From Absidia repens (taxonomy: Eukaryota > Mucoromycota > Mucoromycetes > Mucorales > Cunninghamellaceae), in assembly GCA_002105175.1 (NCBI GenBank), contig MCGE01000004.1, forward strand, positions 558,001 to 622,000: a stretch of DNA of 64,000 bases, read 5' to 3'. The notes beneath the pieces were generated by a model. It was not told the origin of the DNA and did no database searches. It saw only the letters and a list, made by a program, of their open reading frames with translations. The position numbers and the translations under genes were made by a program. Shown piece after piece: positions 1 to 12,930 of this stretch. Position 1 is the stretch's first letter; each line of letters opens with the position of its first letter.

Positions 1-378
1 GACGTCCTGAACGGTCAACAAATTCCCATACAGCATCTCCGTGTTAATAGCACTAGTACTACTATGATTTTCAGTGCGCATCAGCGTTTTCCTGAGGCAA
101 AAACGTACGTTTGTGAAGGTATTGGATTTTGGAACAAACGACTTCAACTGCTTCAATTTTATGCATCGAAGCTTACACATCAGTCACACTGTTCAACTAA
201 TCCTCCCGACACCACAAGCGCAGACGATGTAGAGCATTTATTATTTCGGATAATCGATGGGAGCCTACAAGCGTATGAGGATGCGGAGGATTTTATTGAT
301 CGACAAACCTTTGAAGACAGATATGGGCTCAGGTGGTGGACACAACCCTGTCAGACAAATAGTGAAAAATTCAAATGA
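1..378 (+). CDS. 3' end of an unrecognised protein (partial)
   Basis: The frame is open from base 1 to a TGA at 376-378, giving 125 residues with no start inside the window, so this is the last exon (or part of it) of a gene entering from the left. The first internal Met is at 64. The residues are mixed and not low-complexity. The segment is rich in aromatic and acidic residues and ends with a short polar tail. No family was recognised. A possible polyadenylation signal (AATAAA, near 459) lies about 80 bases after the stop. Confidence 0.5.
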   Translation, partial: DVLNGQQIPIQHLRVNSTSTTMIFSAHQRFPEAKTYVCEGIGFWNKRLQLLQFYASKLTHQSHCSTNPPDTTSADDVEHLLFRIIDGSLQAYEDAEDFIDRQTFEDRYGLRWWTQPCQTNSEKFK

Positions 379-1000
379 TCTCAATTTACAATCTATATCA
401 TGCTGTATCGCACATGCTTATGATATCAACTTTTTTATTCTTATTTTATCAATTGATAATAAATGATAGTAGACACCTTCCAATTGAAAATGGCTCTTAA
501 GTATCTACATTTTTTCTTGGAAGAAAAAGGTTCTGCCTTCATCACCTTCCCAAAAAAGGAAGATTAAAATAGAGTTCGATCAATATGGTGAAGTGAAGTA
601 AGAATGAAAGTAAACCTAAATCGTTGCAATCTTTTATACGATATTCAATTTCATGCTTTCAAAAAACTAGATGTACTGGCACTGGGTGTCAGCGTAGGAG
701 GTGGTTTTTGTTGGAATTCGACATTCGCTCCCCCCCCCCTCCAATTTAATAGCGGCACTTGTACTCAACTGGCTTCAGCTTGAGCTTCATATTTTATGTA
801 CCACATACAAAAAAAAAAAAAAGCTGGATATGTACATTATATCTAGTTCAGCGGAGGTTAAGCTGGCGGCGGCGCGGTCTTGGTGAATTAATATGAATGG
901 GAAGTTCTTATGTATGGTGTCACAAGTAGTCATAAAAATAAAAGCAAGACGAATGTTTTATTGTCGCGTCTGCACACACAACACTATCTAGATTAATTAT
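379..1000. other. Intergenic, no gene seen
   Basis: The AATAAA near 459 probably ends the gene at the left edge. The rest is AT-rich with short homopolymers (C tract at 731-740, A tract near 809-823). No supported coding or RNA gene was found. Confidence 0.5.
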
Positions 1001-1880
1001 ATGATTGGTCAAGCAGGAGTATGACTATCTTTGATAGTAACTTTTATATGAATGCCGAACCAGTTCCTGGCATACGGGGACTGGTGGAGTGATAGTGGGT
1101 GAACTGAAAAACAAATGTTTGATAGAATATTCACAAAACAATTACTCCAGCAACCTTTTTTCATTATCAAATTGCACAGAGTATGGTTAACAAAAAGTCA
1201 TATTTTATTGAAGCATATTGATAGACAATAAAACTATAGGCGACGGGTTCATTGTAACAAGGGATTTAGTGAAAGAGATCTAATGGAGGTGGCTTGAATG
1301 AAACTAGAGCAGAGTTGAATAATGGTCAACAATAATCTAAAGGGACAAGTTTAAAATCAAATCTAATATACTGTACAAAGCATGAGGAGTATCAAAGATA
1401 CAGCTTTTGTTAAAGGCATAACATTGGTTGACACTACGTACAAGCCGTAATGCTAGTAAAACAGAGATTTATTGCACATGACATGAGACATGAGAAAGGC
1501 TAATGGCATATTTTTCATTGAAGAATGTAAAAAAAGACAAATTTTAGTTAAATATAGAAGCAGACTATGGACAAACTAACACTAAACTAAACTAATGAAG
1601 ACATCTAAAGTTATCTAATAGGTGGTTCTAAATCCTGCATCCAAAATGAAAGAGTTTCCCCATGCATCTTGTAATCCCTAAGCTGAAAACCCTTCTAAAC
1701 TAGTCCTGACACTAATCTAAGTTCAACATAACCCCATAGAAGTTGATTGGCAAAAAAAAAAAAAACAGAACTGAAAAAAAGAAAAAGAAAGAAAGAGTGT
1801 GCATCAAAGAAAAGGCGGGGGAGAGAAAATAAATATTCACGCAGGCGGGATCTGAATATTATCCTCGGCTCTCATTAGAA
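1000..1880 (-). repeat. Dispersed repeat copy 1 (minus orientation)
   Basis: Shares with eight other places in the window a core reading GGGGAAACCCTTTCATTTTG in consensus, here reverse-complemented at about 1640-1669 with one change. Flanking blocks also match: the taatctaagttcaacataa segment near 1712-1735, the gtgtgtgcatc/AT-rich stretch, and a head at about 1838-1856 with a tRNA B-box-like ATCCCGCC in reverse. The tail direction reaches roughly base 1000, judged by similarity to 25.0-25.1 kb. Boundaries are approximate. Confidence 0.75.
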
Positions 1881-3639
1881 TGGGTTGGTTGGTTTTGGAG
1901 ATTACAAAAAAAGTAGGATGCTCTTTCTTTTTTTACAAATAACCATATACCATGCAACATCATATAAATGGTAATTCTATTCTAATGATGGAACCCTCCC
2001 CGCCATCCAACGGTGACTCCTTGATAGCTTTCTCTTCTTTTTATAGCAAGCCGCACCCATGCAACGATAGTGCCATGGTGGCTCCCTCTCCTATGAAGCA
2101 GGTCTCACCATTCAGCACCGGTTGCATCATGTTTGGTTCTTCTCAAGGCAGCAAAACCAATCCAATGTTTGTGGCATGGTAGTTTTTCCTTCTTTTTTAA
2201 ATCAATCTTTGCCAGTCAGCAATGGCACAACCGTCATCATTCATACAACTGCTGTAGTGTGAACTCCGCTTGCTTTTAACGCAATCAACGCCATATCATA
2301 CAAGATCGACGACAAGTTTCTTTTGGACGCAATATGTACCACTGTACCCAGACCTACTTTAGTTTATTTCAACCTCCATTTTAGAATAGTATATCACACT
2401 AATAGTATGACATAAGATACTATGACTCCAATAAACGTCACATTTGAAACCAACCGATTCATTTGCCTGATTTTACTATCATACATTTAGTAATAGTCAT
2501 AGTACTTTCTTCGTTTCCACATAGTATTAGTTATAGTTTTATCTATGTTTCACCTATATATATTTTTACCACTACATCTCAATTGAATAGAAAAAAAAAA
2601 GGGCGACTACATCAGTTACACTGCAGCCTGATTGTATGTTATGCAATCATATTTTATTTATTTATCTACGTTTGTTGTTATTGGGCTGGGTTGCTCGTTG
2701 GATGCTTTTAATCTGGAATGCGTGTTGGTCTCTGGGAATAATCTGAGTAACATTTCACGTCTCTATCAAAAAAAAAAAAAAAAGAGTCTGGCAGGTTTTT
2801 TTTTGGGGAGGGGGTTTACCGCTTTAACGAAGCAGGAATTGTTCGAAGCCTCTTAATGTCAAATATTGTTCCAGTCTAGACATAGTGTATAATTAATATT
2901 ATAGCACACAGCATTTACAGAGAAGATGCCCAACAACAAATTTAATGTCGCTCGCTTCGAACGGCACATACTCCGTTCACGACTAATCCCACTCATTCGC
3001 ACATCGTAACCTGCATCAACCAAATGACAAATCATGATTTGTTCATTGTGTGCTCTCCTCCATCATAATCCTATTTAAAAAATTATTGATAACTATGACG
3101 CATAAATATTTGCAAATGCCTTTATTGCATAATCATAATAATTCTAAAGCTATACTAAGAATGAACGAACAATGAAGATATGGCAAATTAAAGAAAAAAA
3201 ATTATTTTTTATTTTTATTGATAGTCATAAGATCAAATAGTAAAAATATTGAGAGTACTAATGGTAATAGCTAAACTGGGGGCAATTGATGGTAACAAAC
3301 CAATACAAATAACCGCTAGAAGGTTGCGATATTATTAGATCTTTCTTGCTCGGACTTTCTTGCTTCGGTGACTTCGATATCACCAACATCAGCATTTAAA
3401 AAGGGGGGAGGACACCATGAGGATTTCACACAGGTAGCAGCAATACAAAGAATTTCATGGTACCGTGGACTTCATGAACCATAATTACATTGAAGCACGT
3501 CCCAGTGAATATCAACGTGTCTATTTCATGTCAAGAAGAAAAAAAGAGAGATGTGTAACAAAAAAAAATCGACATAGTATAAAAAAACAGTCGCATCATG
3601 AAGGCCATATGCCCATGACCTTATCAAAAAAAAAAAACT
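1881..3639. other. Intergenic, possible decayed coding relic near 2.1-2.4 kb
   Basis: No intact gene was found. Around 2100-2400 one plus frame reads about 75 plausible residues interrupted by a single TGA near 2272, and the opposite strand is also partly open, so a decayed mobile-element or gene fragment is possible but not identified. The remainder is AT-rich with A tracts at 2590, 2769-2783 and 3547-3569. Confidence 0.3.
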
Positions 3640-4330
3640 ACCACTGATTTAAAATGTAGGAGTAATAATATTTTATAAAGAATGCTGCTATTGTTGTACA
3701 GACAAGTTGGGTTGATGTGAATGATAGAACAGTAATAGAAAGGTGTGAAAAAGTGGTCATAATGGGGGGGGATAGAAAGCAGGTGTTTGATAGGCCGCGC
3801 GCGAAACAGCTACAATGGTGACATTTTTCACTATAATGGTCAGCGCTAATCAAACGGGATTGATTGCTAGTAAGAAAGAGATCTATTGCACAAAGCATGA
3901 GAGAGACTAATGGAGCTTTTTTTTATTGATACATATAAAAAAAGGACATTTTATTCAAATACATATGCAAAATATGGACAAACTAATATTAGACTAAGGT
4001 AATGGAATCTCTAAAAAGCCAACTAATGGTGGACCAAAATCCTGAATCCAAAATGAAAGCGTTTCCCCATGCACCTTGTAATCCCTGTTCTGAAAACACT
4101 TCTAAACTAATCCTGACAATAATCTAACTCGAACATAACCTCAAAAAGTCGAATGGTGAAAAAAAGTGAAGGAAAAAAAGAACAGAAAAGGAAGAAAGAT
4201 AAGTAAGCAAGAGAGCGAGAGAGCGGAAAAATAAAAATAAGGAAGAAAATAAAATACACGTGGTCGGGATATGAAATGGTTTTTTTTTCTCGCTTCTCAC
4301 ATACAAGACCTGCGATAATTAATTGTGAAA
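3640..4330 (-). repeat. Dispersed repeat copy 2 (minus orientation)
   Basis: The family core is reverse-complemented at about 4046-4074, followed by the conserved accttgtaatccctg block and the cctgacaataatctaactcg block. The head, with a reverse B-box-like segment (gtggtcgggatatgaaa), is at about 4260-4277. The distal part, near 3838-3905, matches other copies (atggtcagcgctaatcaaa; agagatctattgcaca). Ends are approximate. Confidence 0.75.
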
Positions 4331-5479
4331 GAACATCAAAATACCATTGCTCTCGGAACGGACAGTAATTCTATAGCCCTACTCTTCAACTTTAATTGCC
4401 AATGCTAACAAAGGTTTTATTTGTTATCTTTTCAATGAATTATAGACGATGCCATGATTGGGAGAGGCAACCCTGGTAACTAGTGGCCTCACAATTTATA
4501 AATACAACAACGGAATGTCTATAATATAAAAGGGGTTTGTTATTTCTTATTTCTATGTTTGTTATTTCTATTTGTAACATCCCTTCAATAACAATTGATG
4601 TCCCCACTAAAATTATTCTGGTTCCCCAACAAATGAAAAAGAAAATAAGTGTAAGCCACAACAAGGAATAATTCCGCTCTGAGGGCCATGTCATTAACCG
4701 TCATTTTCAATTGTACAAAATAGAATAGTATTTCGCTTTAGAATGCATATATAGCTAGATTGACATTTAGTTAAACTTCAATCTTATATATGACAAACTT
4801 CAATAAAAATATATAGAATTTTTGATTCTGCCATTTTGATTCGTATATCAAAGCACTCCGTCTCTGTTTTTATGTATACATGCTATCGTAGAGGATTGTA
4901 TTCATCACATGCAAGGATTACTGTTTTAACATCGGTTCCTGTTGTGGCAGTTCTTTTAGCTTGGATCAATCAAATAAAGATAAAAGATAAAGCGTCTTAT
5001 ACAAAAAATGAACTGAGCAGATTAGGTTGACTGTATACATATATATATATATATATAATAAAAAAAACCTTATCTCGAAAATAGAGAGTGTAACGATCCT
5101 TTCGAAAGTCAGCCTATCAGCCAATTAAGATTCACACAATGAATGTTACACACTTAACCGACAATTGGGGAAAATCAGTGTCGTTGTTCTTAAATTGTTA
5201 TATCCACACAATGACCCACATACACACAAAGAGCATTTCAAAATGGAGAGATACAACTTTATAGCTTTTTTATTAAAAAGATAAGAATAAGTATATACAA
5301 GAGAGGTATTTGATATAAAGTAAATAGAGGAGGTAGGAGGAGAGAAAAATATAATAGTAAAACAAATATGATATATATGAAATATAAAACTACAAGTGAA
5401 GAAGAGGATTTCTAACCACTAAAAATCAATATATAATCTAAAATACAAACACAGCAAGATTGTTTCTTTTTTTTTTGAT
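4331..5479. other. Intergenic and transporter 3' UTR
   Basis: No supported gene. A dinucleotide AT run lies at 5038-5057. A reverse-complement AATAAA at about 5266-5272 is a plausible polyadenylation signal for the minus-strand transporter that ends at 5480. Confidence 0.4.
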
Positions 5480-7129
5480 TTAAGAAGTAGGACGGTTGGT
5501 TTTGAAGTCTTCAATCAAGTCTTCAATGGCATCCTTTGATCCGAAAACCAGACCTAAGACAAACAAAAGTAAAAGAAAGACAAATGAGCATAATTGGTTC
5601 CTAAACCACCGCAATGAAAGCACGTTCTAAAAAAATAAAACGGGGACTTACCAACAATACCAAGGAAGAGAGTCAGGGCACAGAAAGCCAATTCATACCA
5701 TGGTTTGTTGCGGACACCAGTCAAACGCAAGTAACAACTGATGGGCAACAAAAAGACCAAACCACAGTTGGCCAAGGCACCAATCAACCCCATAAAGTGA
5801 TCAAAGTAAGGTACAAAGACGGCCAAAATTACGAGAATAACCATGGTACAGGTACGGATAACAGCACGTGCAGCCCAGGCACCAAACTTGCCGAGACGTT
5901 CATCGGTGGCGCGAGTGAATTTTTCAAATTCCAACGAAAATGAGGTGGTGTAAATGGGAATGGCAAAGATAACGTGGATGGTCATGACAATGATGGCAAT
6001 GGTTTGACCAGCACCGGTAGGCAATGAGTTGTAAATGGGAGATTGGGCAGATGCACCAAACGCATAGTAGGCAGGGACAGCAGTCAAAATATAGAGACAA
6101 GTACAGGTGGATAACCCAGCAAGAATGGCCCACTTCCATTGATGAGGCTTCTTCAAAGCATGTTCAACATCTATTGAAAAAATAAAAAGAAAACGATTTG
6201 AGTAAATGTGCTTTTTTTTTTTTTTTTTTTTTGACTGAGAACTTACGAGGATAAGTATTGTTACCACCAAAAGAGAAGGCAATAGTAGCCAATGAAGAGG
6301 GGAAACCAGTCCAAATAACACCAGAGTTGTTAGGGTTTTCTACACGGTTCATAGGCGATTGGATCACAACGATGAAAACGGCCATCATTGTACAGACAGC
6401 ACCAATGGCAGCAATGGCGGTGACTTCTCGAAGGGTTTTTAATACCAATGAAGGAATCAATAAGAAAACACCCCAAATAATAACCCAGTATGCATGATTC
6501 AGTTCACCAACCTATAAAAATCAGGTGGGTGTCAGGAAAAATATAGTATAATGTGAGAATTATCGTTTTGCATATATTGAGAAATCCTATTTTGAAATAA
6601 ACTTACAGTGCCTTTCAATAAAGTGACCATGTTTCCACCGGCCAAGACAAGGTAAAGTGCAGGACAACCGAATAAATTCAAGAAATGAAGGCAAGAAGAG
6701 ATAATATACCCAGGCCAGCTGAAGGCAGCAATACCCATTTCTTTGAAATCATGAAGACGTTGACCAGGCTTGTAGTAAAGACAACGAATCAAGACGATAC
6801 CAGAGTAGACTGACATGAAATAAGCCAGCAACAAAATCAAAATACCTAACCAACCACCTTCAGCAAAGGCATGAGGAAGACCCAAGGTACCAGTACCAGC
6901 CTAAGAAATAAAGTTTTTAATACCTCCTTTTTTCAGCATATGATCTTCAGTATAAACTTACCACCACACAAACAATGTTGAAATAGGCAGTCATAAAAGA
7001 GCCTTTGCCATGACCAAATTCATTGACAACGCTAGAGGCGCGATCTTCTTCAACGTAATCGTTTACAGAGGTATGTTCCACCTTGTATTTATCACCTTGA
7101 TCTGCTTCATATACTTCGTGTTGAGACAT
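5480..7129 (-). CDS. AAAP-family amino acid transporter
   Basis: A membrane permease of the amino acid/auxin permease (AAAP, Aa_trans) family, expected to move amino acids across the plasma or vacuolar membrane. Five exons on the minus strand: 7129-6962, 6900-6607, 6511-6247, 6170-5652 and 5553-5480. They join in frame to 439 residues. Residues 1-40 form a charged cytosolic N terminus. The first membrane segment carries the family-typical AGTGTLGLPHAF stretch (about 57-68), and about ten or eleven hydrophobic segments follow. The FSFGGNNTYPHVEHALKKP region (about 233-251) matches the conserved loop of fungal AAAP members. All four introns are short with GTAAGT-like donors. The substrate cannot be told from sequence. 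A long gene-free region follows upstream of the start. Confidence 0.9.
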
Positions 7130-9799
7130 TGTTGAAATGTTCGTTCTTTTTATTTTTTTTTAAAAGAAAATGGGATGAGAGAAGGGGAGGGGATAAAAAA
7201 GAAATGAAATTGACGAAAGAAAGTAAAGAAAATCAAAAATAAGAAAAAAAGAATTTAATCCCTATTTATATTTTGCCAGAAAAAATCATGAAGCAATTTC
7301 ATTGGATGGTTTAAGTTTCAGAACGAATAAAAAAAAAAGTAACGTTTTTTTCCCGCTTATCGTTTGGTTGGTACCATACAACAGAGCCAGTAAACGATAA
7401 AAGTTTTTTTTTTTTTTTGGATGCCCGAAGGTAATCTATTACTATAAACTGGAAAGGGAATCTCGTACTGAGCGGATGACCTTGATTTCCTTTTACTGTT
7501 TTTTTCTCAACGGAGTTTTTCTCCTTCGCTTCTATTGTTATCATGCATACTATTGTCTTTTTTTTCCCTACTTCCTTAAACTGCCACGGACTCTTTTTGT
7601 TCATAAAGGGAAGTAGTCAAAAAAAAAAAAAAAAACCGCTACATTTGGCAGTTGACAGATTCAAATCAAAAAACTCAAACATACAGAATCGAGTTTAGAT
7701 AGAGTTTCTTGATGAAGTGACCCAATTAGGTACAGTGATTCTCACGAAGGCTTTGATTCACATCCATCATCTACTTTTTGGGCTCTTTGAGGGAAAAAGA
7801 AAAAAAGATTGGGTTTGTTCCTTTTTGATTATACGACGGGTAAAAAGGGACGATCCCAAGGTAGGACAAACCAATCATGATTCGTTCATTTCTCCTTTGT
7901 GCAATGATCGGAGTGCAAATCGAATCATTAGGATTTGTTCAAAAAGTTATTGACTTCATCTCATGCTTTATTTGCCAGTTCCGTTCTAGTGCTATTCTCA
8001 CGGTGTTTACTTTTTTTTTTTTTGTGCATCGTCATTAAGTCTTGTGAAAAATATCAAACAATGGAAGAAAACGGACGGGTTCATTCATGAGATGGGAAAA
8101 GGTGACAAAAAAAATCACCCGCTCAATTTTTCTTCCTTTTCTTTATTTGACTGTAATGATAATAAATAAAGGTCCCCCCCTAGATTAAAAAAAAGTGGGA
8201 AAATGGTGATGGGTAGATACGGATGAATTATCAGCTGTTGAAATAAGAACCCCGGCCTTATCTCTACCATTTTGATATAACCTTGACAGCCCGATATTGT
8301 TTATTTTTGCCCGTGGAACCAAGAATAATAAATATTAAAGCGCCGTTTGCATCATTTTTGTGGGGTCGGGTCTCCCTTTTTTTTTTTTTTTTTTGGAAGA
8401 GCATGCACAACTTACTTTTTATTCTTGACGTAATAGTCTTGCTCCTTGGGAAATAAATACTTTGATCTGCACGGGAAAAATATATGAATGCCAATTATAT
8501 TTAGCATACCCTTTTTTCTTTGTTCATGTCATGTGTGTATTTTACCTGGATAAAAAAAAGTGAGATGGAGGTGCTAAGCATAAGGTTAAGGTTCAAGTAC
8601 GATAGGTTTCTCCCCAGTGTAGTACTGCTGCCCTGCCCTGCACGATAATTGCTTGATAAGCAATATGTATGCGCTATACAAACAAAAACTATACTGATAT
8701 CTATTCGATACTATGCTTTCCCCTATATTTCATAATAATGCTCATGCTGCATCTATGCTAAAGATTGTATTACGTCAGTCCTGGTCCTTTCAATCCTGCT
8801 CTATACACATGGCAAAAAAAAACCCCCCATGCCAATACATTTGTAATTTTTGTAGAAACGAATGCTTTGTCGTGCGACAAGGTAGAAGGGTTTCTATTAG
8901 CTGCCCAGACGATGATCAATAGAAGCCCCTGAAAGAGTTATGCATGCTGCGTATGTAGTAAAAAAAAAACATCCACGTTTTTGTTCGATCTTATGCAGCG
9001 TTCATTCTACAGATTTCAACAGTTTGTACTTACTCAAAAAAAAAAAAAAAAAGTGTATGGAAATAATACTGTGCTTCTAACGTATCAAAGTACATCCACA
9101 ACCCAGGGTCAATCAGTATCGAATGTTGCTATAGATTAAATATATATTGGTGGATATTATAAACTTGAGTGTTCCTCGTGCGAACAGAAAGCCATACATA
9201 GTGGCAGAGGTGATCCATGATCGGTACCGTAGATTTACAAAGGTCTAGAGCAAGGGAGAACACAAAACATCTGAATTTACATTTGTTACTCTTAGTTAAC
9301 AACAGCCTTGGTCTCCCTTTATTTTTAGTTGAGCTTCATGTATTAGTAATACCCCTTCTAAAATAATATTTAAATCACTATTTATTTATTCACTGTTTTA
9401 TATTCTATTTACTTGAATAAATACGAATCTCATCGTGCAACTTCCGATCGACATCCCCAATATAGTTATCTGCTATAATATTAATCACAATAATCTGAAA
9501 AACACTGGCTATGATAAGATAAGGTCATGGTGAGACGGGCGTAAATGCAGCGAGCGATTTGTGGCAAGACGTTGATAAAGAACGATCAGGGGATTCAAGG
9601 TCCGCGATTTTAGGAATGTAAACCTCTTCTCTGTCACCCTCTTTCTTGCTTATTATATTATTCAAAAAGAGATATTGTTAACTTAGGTCGAGCTTCGACC
9701 ATGATACCTAACATTTCGTAGATCGAGTACTATCGTATGCGCAGGAAAAAGAAAATAGGGCTCTGTGATCATTTTAATATTGATGACAGTGCTAGAAAA
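7130..9799. other. Long intergenic region, no gene seen
   Basis: Contains the promoter side of the transporter (T-rich near 7145-7160) and many A/T homopolymers (7405-7418, 7620-7635, 8378-8394, 9036-9052). Open frames here are short and of low complexity. No tRNA, rRNA or recognisable protein was found. Confidence 0.4.
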
Positions 9800-10150
9800 A
9801 AAAAAGACTATTTACACTCCGCACACATGAGTATTTATTTTTCGTCTTTTTCTCATTTTCTTTTCTTTTTCTAAACGTTGTCGTCATTGGTGATTTCAGA
9901 GCGGTGCTGTTGATCTTGGATTAGCTTTAGAACATGAATTAGGGGCATTTTGAAAAATGCAATGCAAACATGCATGGGGAAACCCTTTCATTTTGGATTT
10001 GTGATTTGGAACCACCATTTAGATTGCTCTTCGTATATTAGAATAGTCATTAGCTTAGCTTAGTGCTCGTTGTCATAGTTTAAATTCGCATGTAATAAAA
10101 TATGTCTTGTAGTTTTTTTTTTTTACCATTAGTCTAATTCTTTAATGGAA
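9800..10150 (+). repeat. Dispersed repeat copy 3 (plus, short form)
   Basis: The core, unaltered, lies at 9971-9999, followed by the gaaccaccattta and cattagcttagcttagtg blocks (10050-10065) and an AATAAAATATG block at about 10095-10105. The head at 9818-9830 keeps only a weak B-box (actccgcacacatg). The ttagaacatgaattaggggc block at 9927-9946 is shared specifically with copy 8, suggesting a subfamily. The copy is short and lacks the long tail seen at 12 and 25 kb. Confidence 0.7.
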
Positions 10151-10799
10151 TGGTTTATACAGGATTGCGTGTGTAAATATGTGCAATATGTTTTAATTGT
10201 TTCAATTTGGATGCTTTGGTGAGTGTTTTTGGATTGGGTGCCTAAACTCATAATGAGGGGGGGCATAATCGGGGTATGAAATACACGATAATCTTATGAT
10301 ATCGTCTAGCAGGCTAGTTAATATACGGTGAAAAGCGCGTTAGATCCGGCGACAATTATTATTAATTTTAACATGGGGTGAATCACTATCAAAAGTACTG
10401 GATTAAATGGTCATTGAAGAAGAAAAAGAAGTTGATGAAAACGAAGAGTCCATCAAAGTTAATATGACATTGATTGAATATTGCTAAATATTTCAAGAAA
10501 TCCTGTCAATGAAAGCACAGATAAAAAGACCTAGAGGTCAATGAGAAAATAAATCAGTGAAATAAGTATGTAGCAAAATTCTTGGGACTCAGTACAAGAA
10601 TATCATATCGTAGAATAAACGGACATTTTCATCTCATTGCTACCATATTTAGAAATAACTTGCGTGAATTAAATATCTCTGTAGTTTGGCTAACATATGA
10701 AAATACTATATCCACCGATATTTAGTGCTTGTTTTCAGTAGATATGCCCCACAACAATAAAACAAAAACAGATGGCCAAGGTGAAGGTGTTAGAAAAAA
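10151..10799. other. Intergenic, no gene seen
   Basis: AT-rich sequence between two repeat copies. No frame supports a protein and no RNA gene was recognised. Confidence 0.4.
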
Positions 10800-11227
10800 A
10801 ATAGATACAGTAGGTAGGCAAGGAGGGAGGGAAGGTGAAAGCTAAGAATACTGACGAATGATCTAGAAAGCAGGCGTTCGATAAGGCACTCACAAGCGAT
10901 CAACAATAATGAATTGTCTCACTATTATAAGAGACATAGCATGGTTAACTAATAAAAAGGAATATTTTGTTGACGTATTTTAATAGGTACTACACTAAAG
11001 ACAAGAAGTTCGTTGTCACAAGAGATCTAACGGAAGGGTCTAATGAAGGTAGTATGTAGGAGAATAACAAAGAGGCTATTGGGAGTTCAGAGGAAGAGTC
11101 AGCTCTATTCTAAAAGTATATCGCAAAAAGGTATCTAATTTACTGCACATGGCGCAATAAAGACTGGAGGGATATGTATTATTGAAGTACAGCAACACAC
11201 AAATCAAAAAAGGGTGATAGTAGTACG

Positions 11228-11258
<31 letters not shown>

Positions 11259-11600
11259 AAATATATTGTACAAGACATGATAAATGCTTTTTGGAACATT
11301 TTTTATTGAAGCATGTAAAAAAAGGCATATTTTATTGAGATGTTGATATAAACTATGGCACACTAACACTAAACTAAGCTCATGAAGGATGCGAAAGCAA
11401 ACTAATGGTGGTCCTAAATTCTGGATCCAAAATGGAAGGGTTTCTCCATGCACCTTATAATCTCTGATTTGAAAGCCTTCCTAAACTAATTCTTAGTCCA
11501 GCGTAACCCTACACGGGCCACAACTGTGAAGAATTAAGAAATGCCAGCGAAATATTTTCACGTGGGCGGATTGCGAAATTTTTTGTTGTGGATTTTAAAT
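10800..11600 (-). repeat. Dispersed repeat copy 4 (minus orientation)
   Basis: The reversed core is at about 11423-11453, with the head at 11560-11580 containing cacgtgggcggattgcgaaa, the reverse complement of a B-box-like segment. It carries a 27-A tract at 11229-11255. It lies head-to-head with copy 5, the two heads being about 160 bases apart. Confidence 0.75.
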
Positions 11601-11699
11601 AAATGGCTATTGAAAAATAAGCAGTGATGGGAGTATATAATGTAGTAGTTGAAACACATTGGAAAATTATGAGGAGAAAGCACTCGTTCAATCCCAATT

Positions 11700-12930
11700 G
11701 ACCTAGACCAGATTTCTGCGAGGCCCGCCAAAAACAATTGAAATCCCGCACACATGGTTTTTATTTTCGCCCTTTTTATTTTTTTCTTTTTCCTCTTCCT
11801 TTTTTCTTCGCCAATGTAACCTTTTTGAGGTTATGTTGAGCTTATATTAGCGTCAGGACTAGCATAGAAGGGTTTTCAGCAGGGAATACAAGGTGCATAG
11901 GGAAACCCTTTCATTTTGGATCCAGGATTTAGAACCACCATTAGTTGGCTTTTTTGGAACCTTCATAGCTTAGTTTAGTGCTAGTTTGTCCTAGTATGTA
12001 TCTATATCTGAATAAAATACGCCTCTTTCTACCTGATTCAATATAAAAATGATCCGTTCGTCTCTCTCATGTTGCGTACCATAGATTCTTTATTCATTAC
12101 AATCACTCTCTTTGATTAGTGCGTTCATTGTTGCACTCCAATTACAAATGTCCCTTTTATGTTTCAATTGTCTTGTACACTATATATCGTCTTTTTTTAC
12201 ACTTGTCTCTTTAGAATAGTGTTGATAGTTCTTCAGATCTCCCGTCAGTATCCCCATGCTCCTCCAAAAGTTCCTTTGTTATAGTGAACCCCACGCCCTT
12301 AATTTAGTGTTTGCCTTTTTAGTGACCGTTTCCTGTCCTGCGAGATAGTATACAAAACCGCAGTTGTAGCTGCTTTGTATGTGCGTGTCCTACCATACGC
12401 TACCTTTTTTTAACATCCCCACTGTGACGATCTTCACCCAAGAGTACCAACGGATTTGGCCCTAATTGATGTATAAATAAATTAGACCGTATCACCAGCG
12501 TAGCCTCCACCGGACTGGACTTACTGTATGTATCCAGGTCGTTATTCTTTTATTCTATATTTTTTATTGCTCATTTTTTGTCTGTGGTATAATAATAATA
12601 AAAAAAAAAAGCCCCAAGCTAAAGACAGTTAAGTGACAACGGGTTGTCCAACAAGGTACAAAATGGAAGGGGAATCGAATACTATCAAAAACTACACTTC
12701 AACAACGTCCTTCCCCTGACGCTCAGTAATTTTTTTTTCTGCAATTGAGAGAATGTATTGACATTGGCGGAGCAAAGTAGGAGCATACTGAGCCGTAACC
12801 TCCAGCATGGCTGAGAACATTGAAAAGCTGGAACAATGAAGGCGAGGTTTTAAATGTTTGCTGAACTGCACCATATTTGTATCTCGTTTACTTCCACGTA
12901 GTATTATGCAAGTTCCCATTTTATTATATT
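11700..12930 (+). repeat. Dispersed repeat copy 5 (plus, long form)
   Basis: The head at 11716-11755 contains attgaaatcccgcacacatg, resembling a tRNA T-arm/B-box. The core is at 11893-11922. Downstream it is colinear with 24.5-25.6 kb: the tagtgttgatagttcttcag block (12219-12238), the tactgtatgtatccagg block (12523-12539), and a distal segment near 12680-12725 that matches 25.52-25.56 kb. It is therefore a multi-part element of about 1.2 kb rather than the 0.3 kb core alone. Confidence 0.75.
12692..12919 (-). pseudogene. Possible coding relic at the distal end of repeat copy 5
   Basis: An open minus-strand frame of 75 residues, containing LLRQCQ and an ITER segment, lies in the distal part of the long repeat form. 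The corresponding part of the 25 kb copy reads LLRQCI and an ERLGVK segment in minus frames. Such partial conservation suggests decayed copies of a mobile-element or captured-gene exon. No family was recognised, and a chance open frame remains possible. Confidence 0.25.

Noticed and set aside
3638..3898. An 86-residue minus-strand frame
   Set aside because: Lies inside repeat copy 2 and is not preserved in other copies.
8580..8660. A ggttcaagtac motif considered as a tRNA T-arm
   Set aside because: No matching acceptor stem, D-arm or anticodon arm could be built around it.
11076..11453. A 125-residue minus-strand frame with a poly-Phe run in repeat copy 4
   Set aside because: The frame depends on the 27-A tract and is broken in other copies at the same place, so it is not a conserved protein of the repeat.
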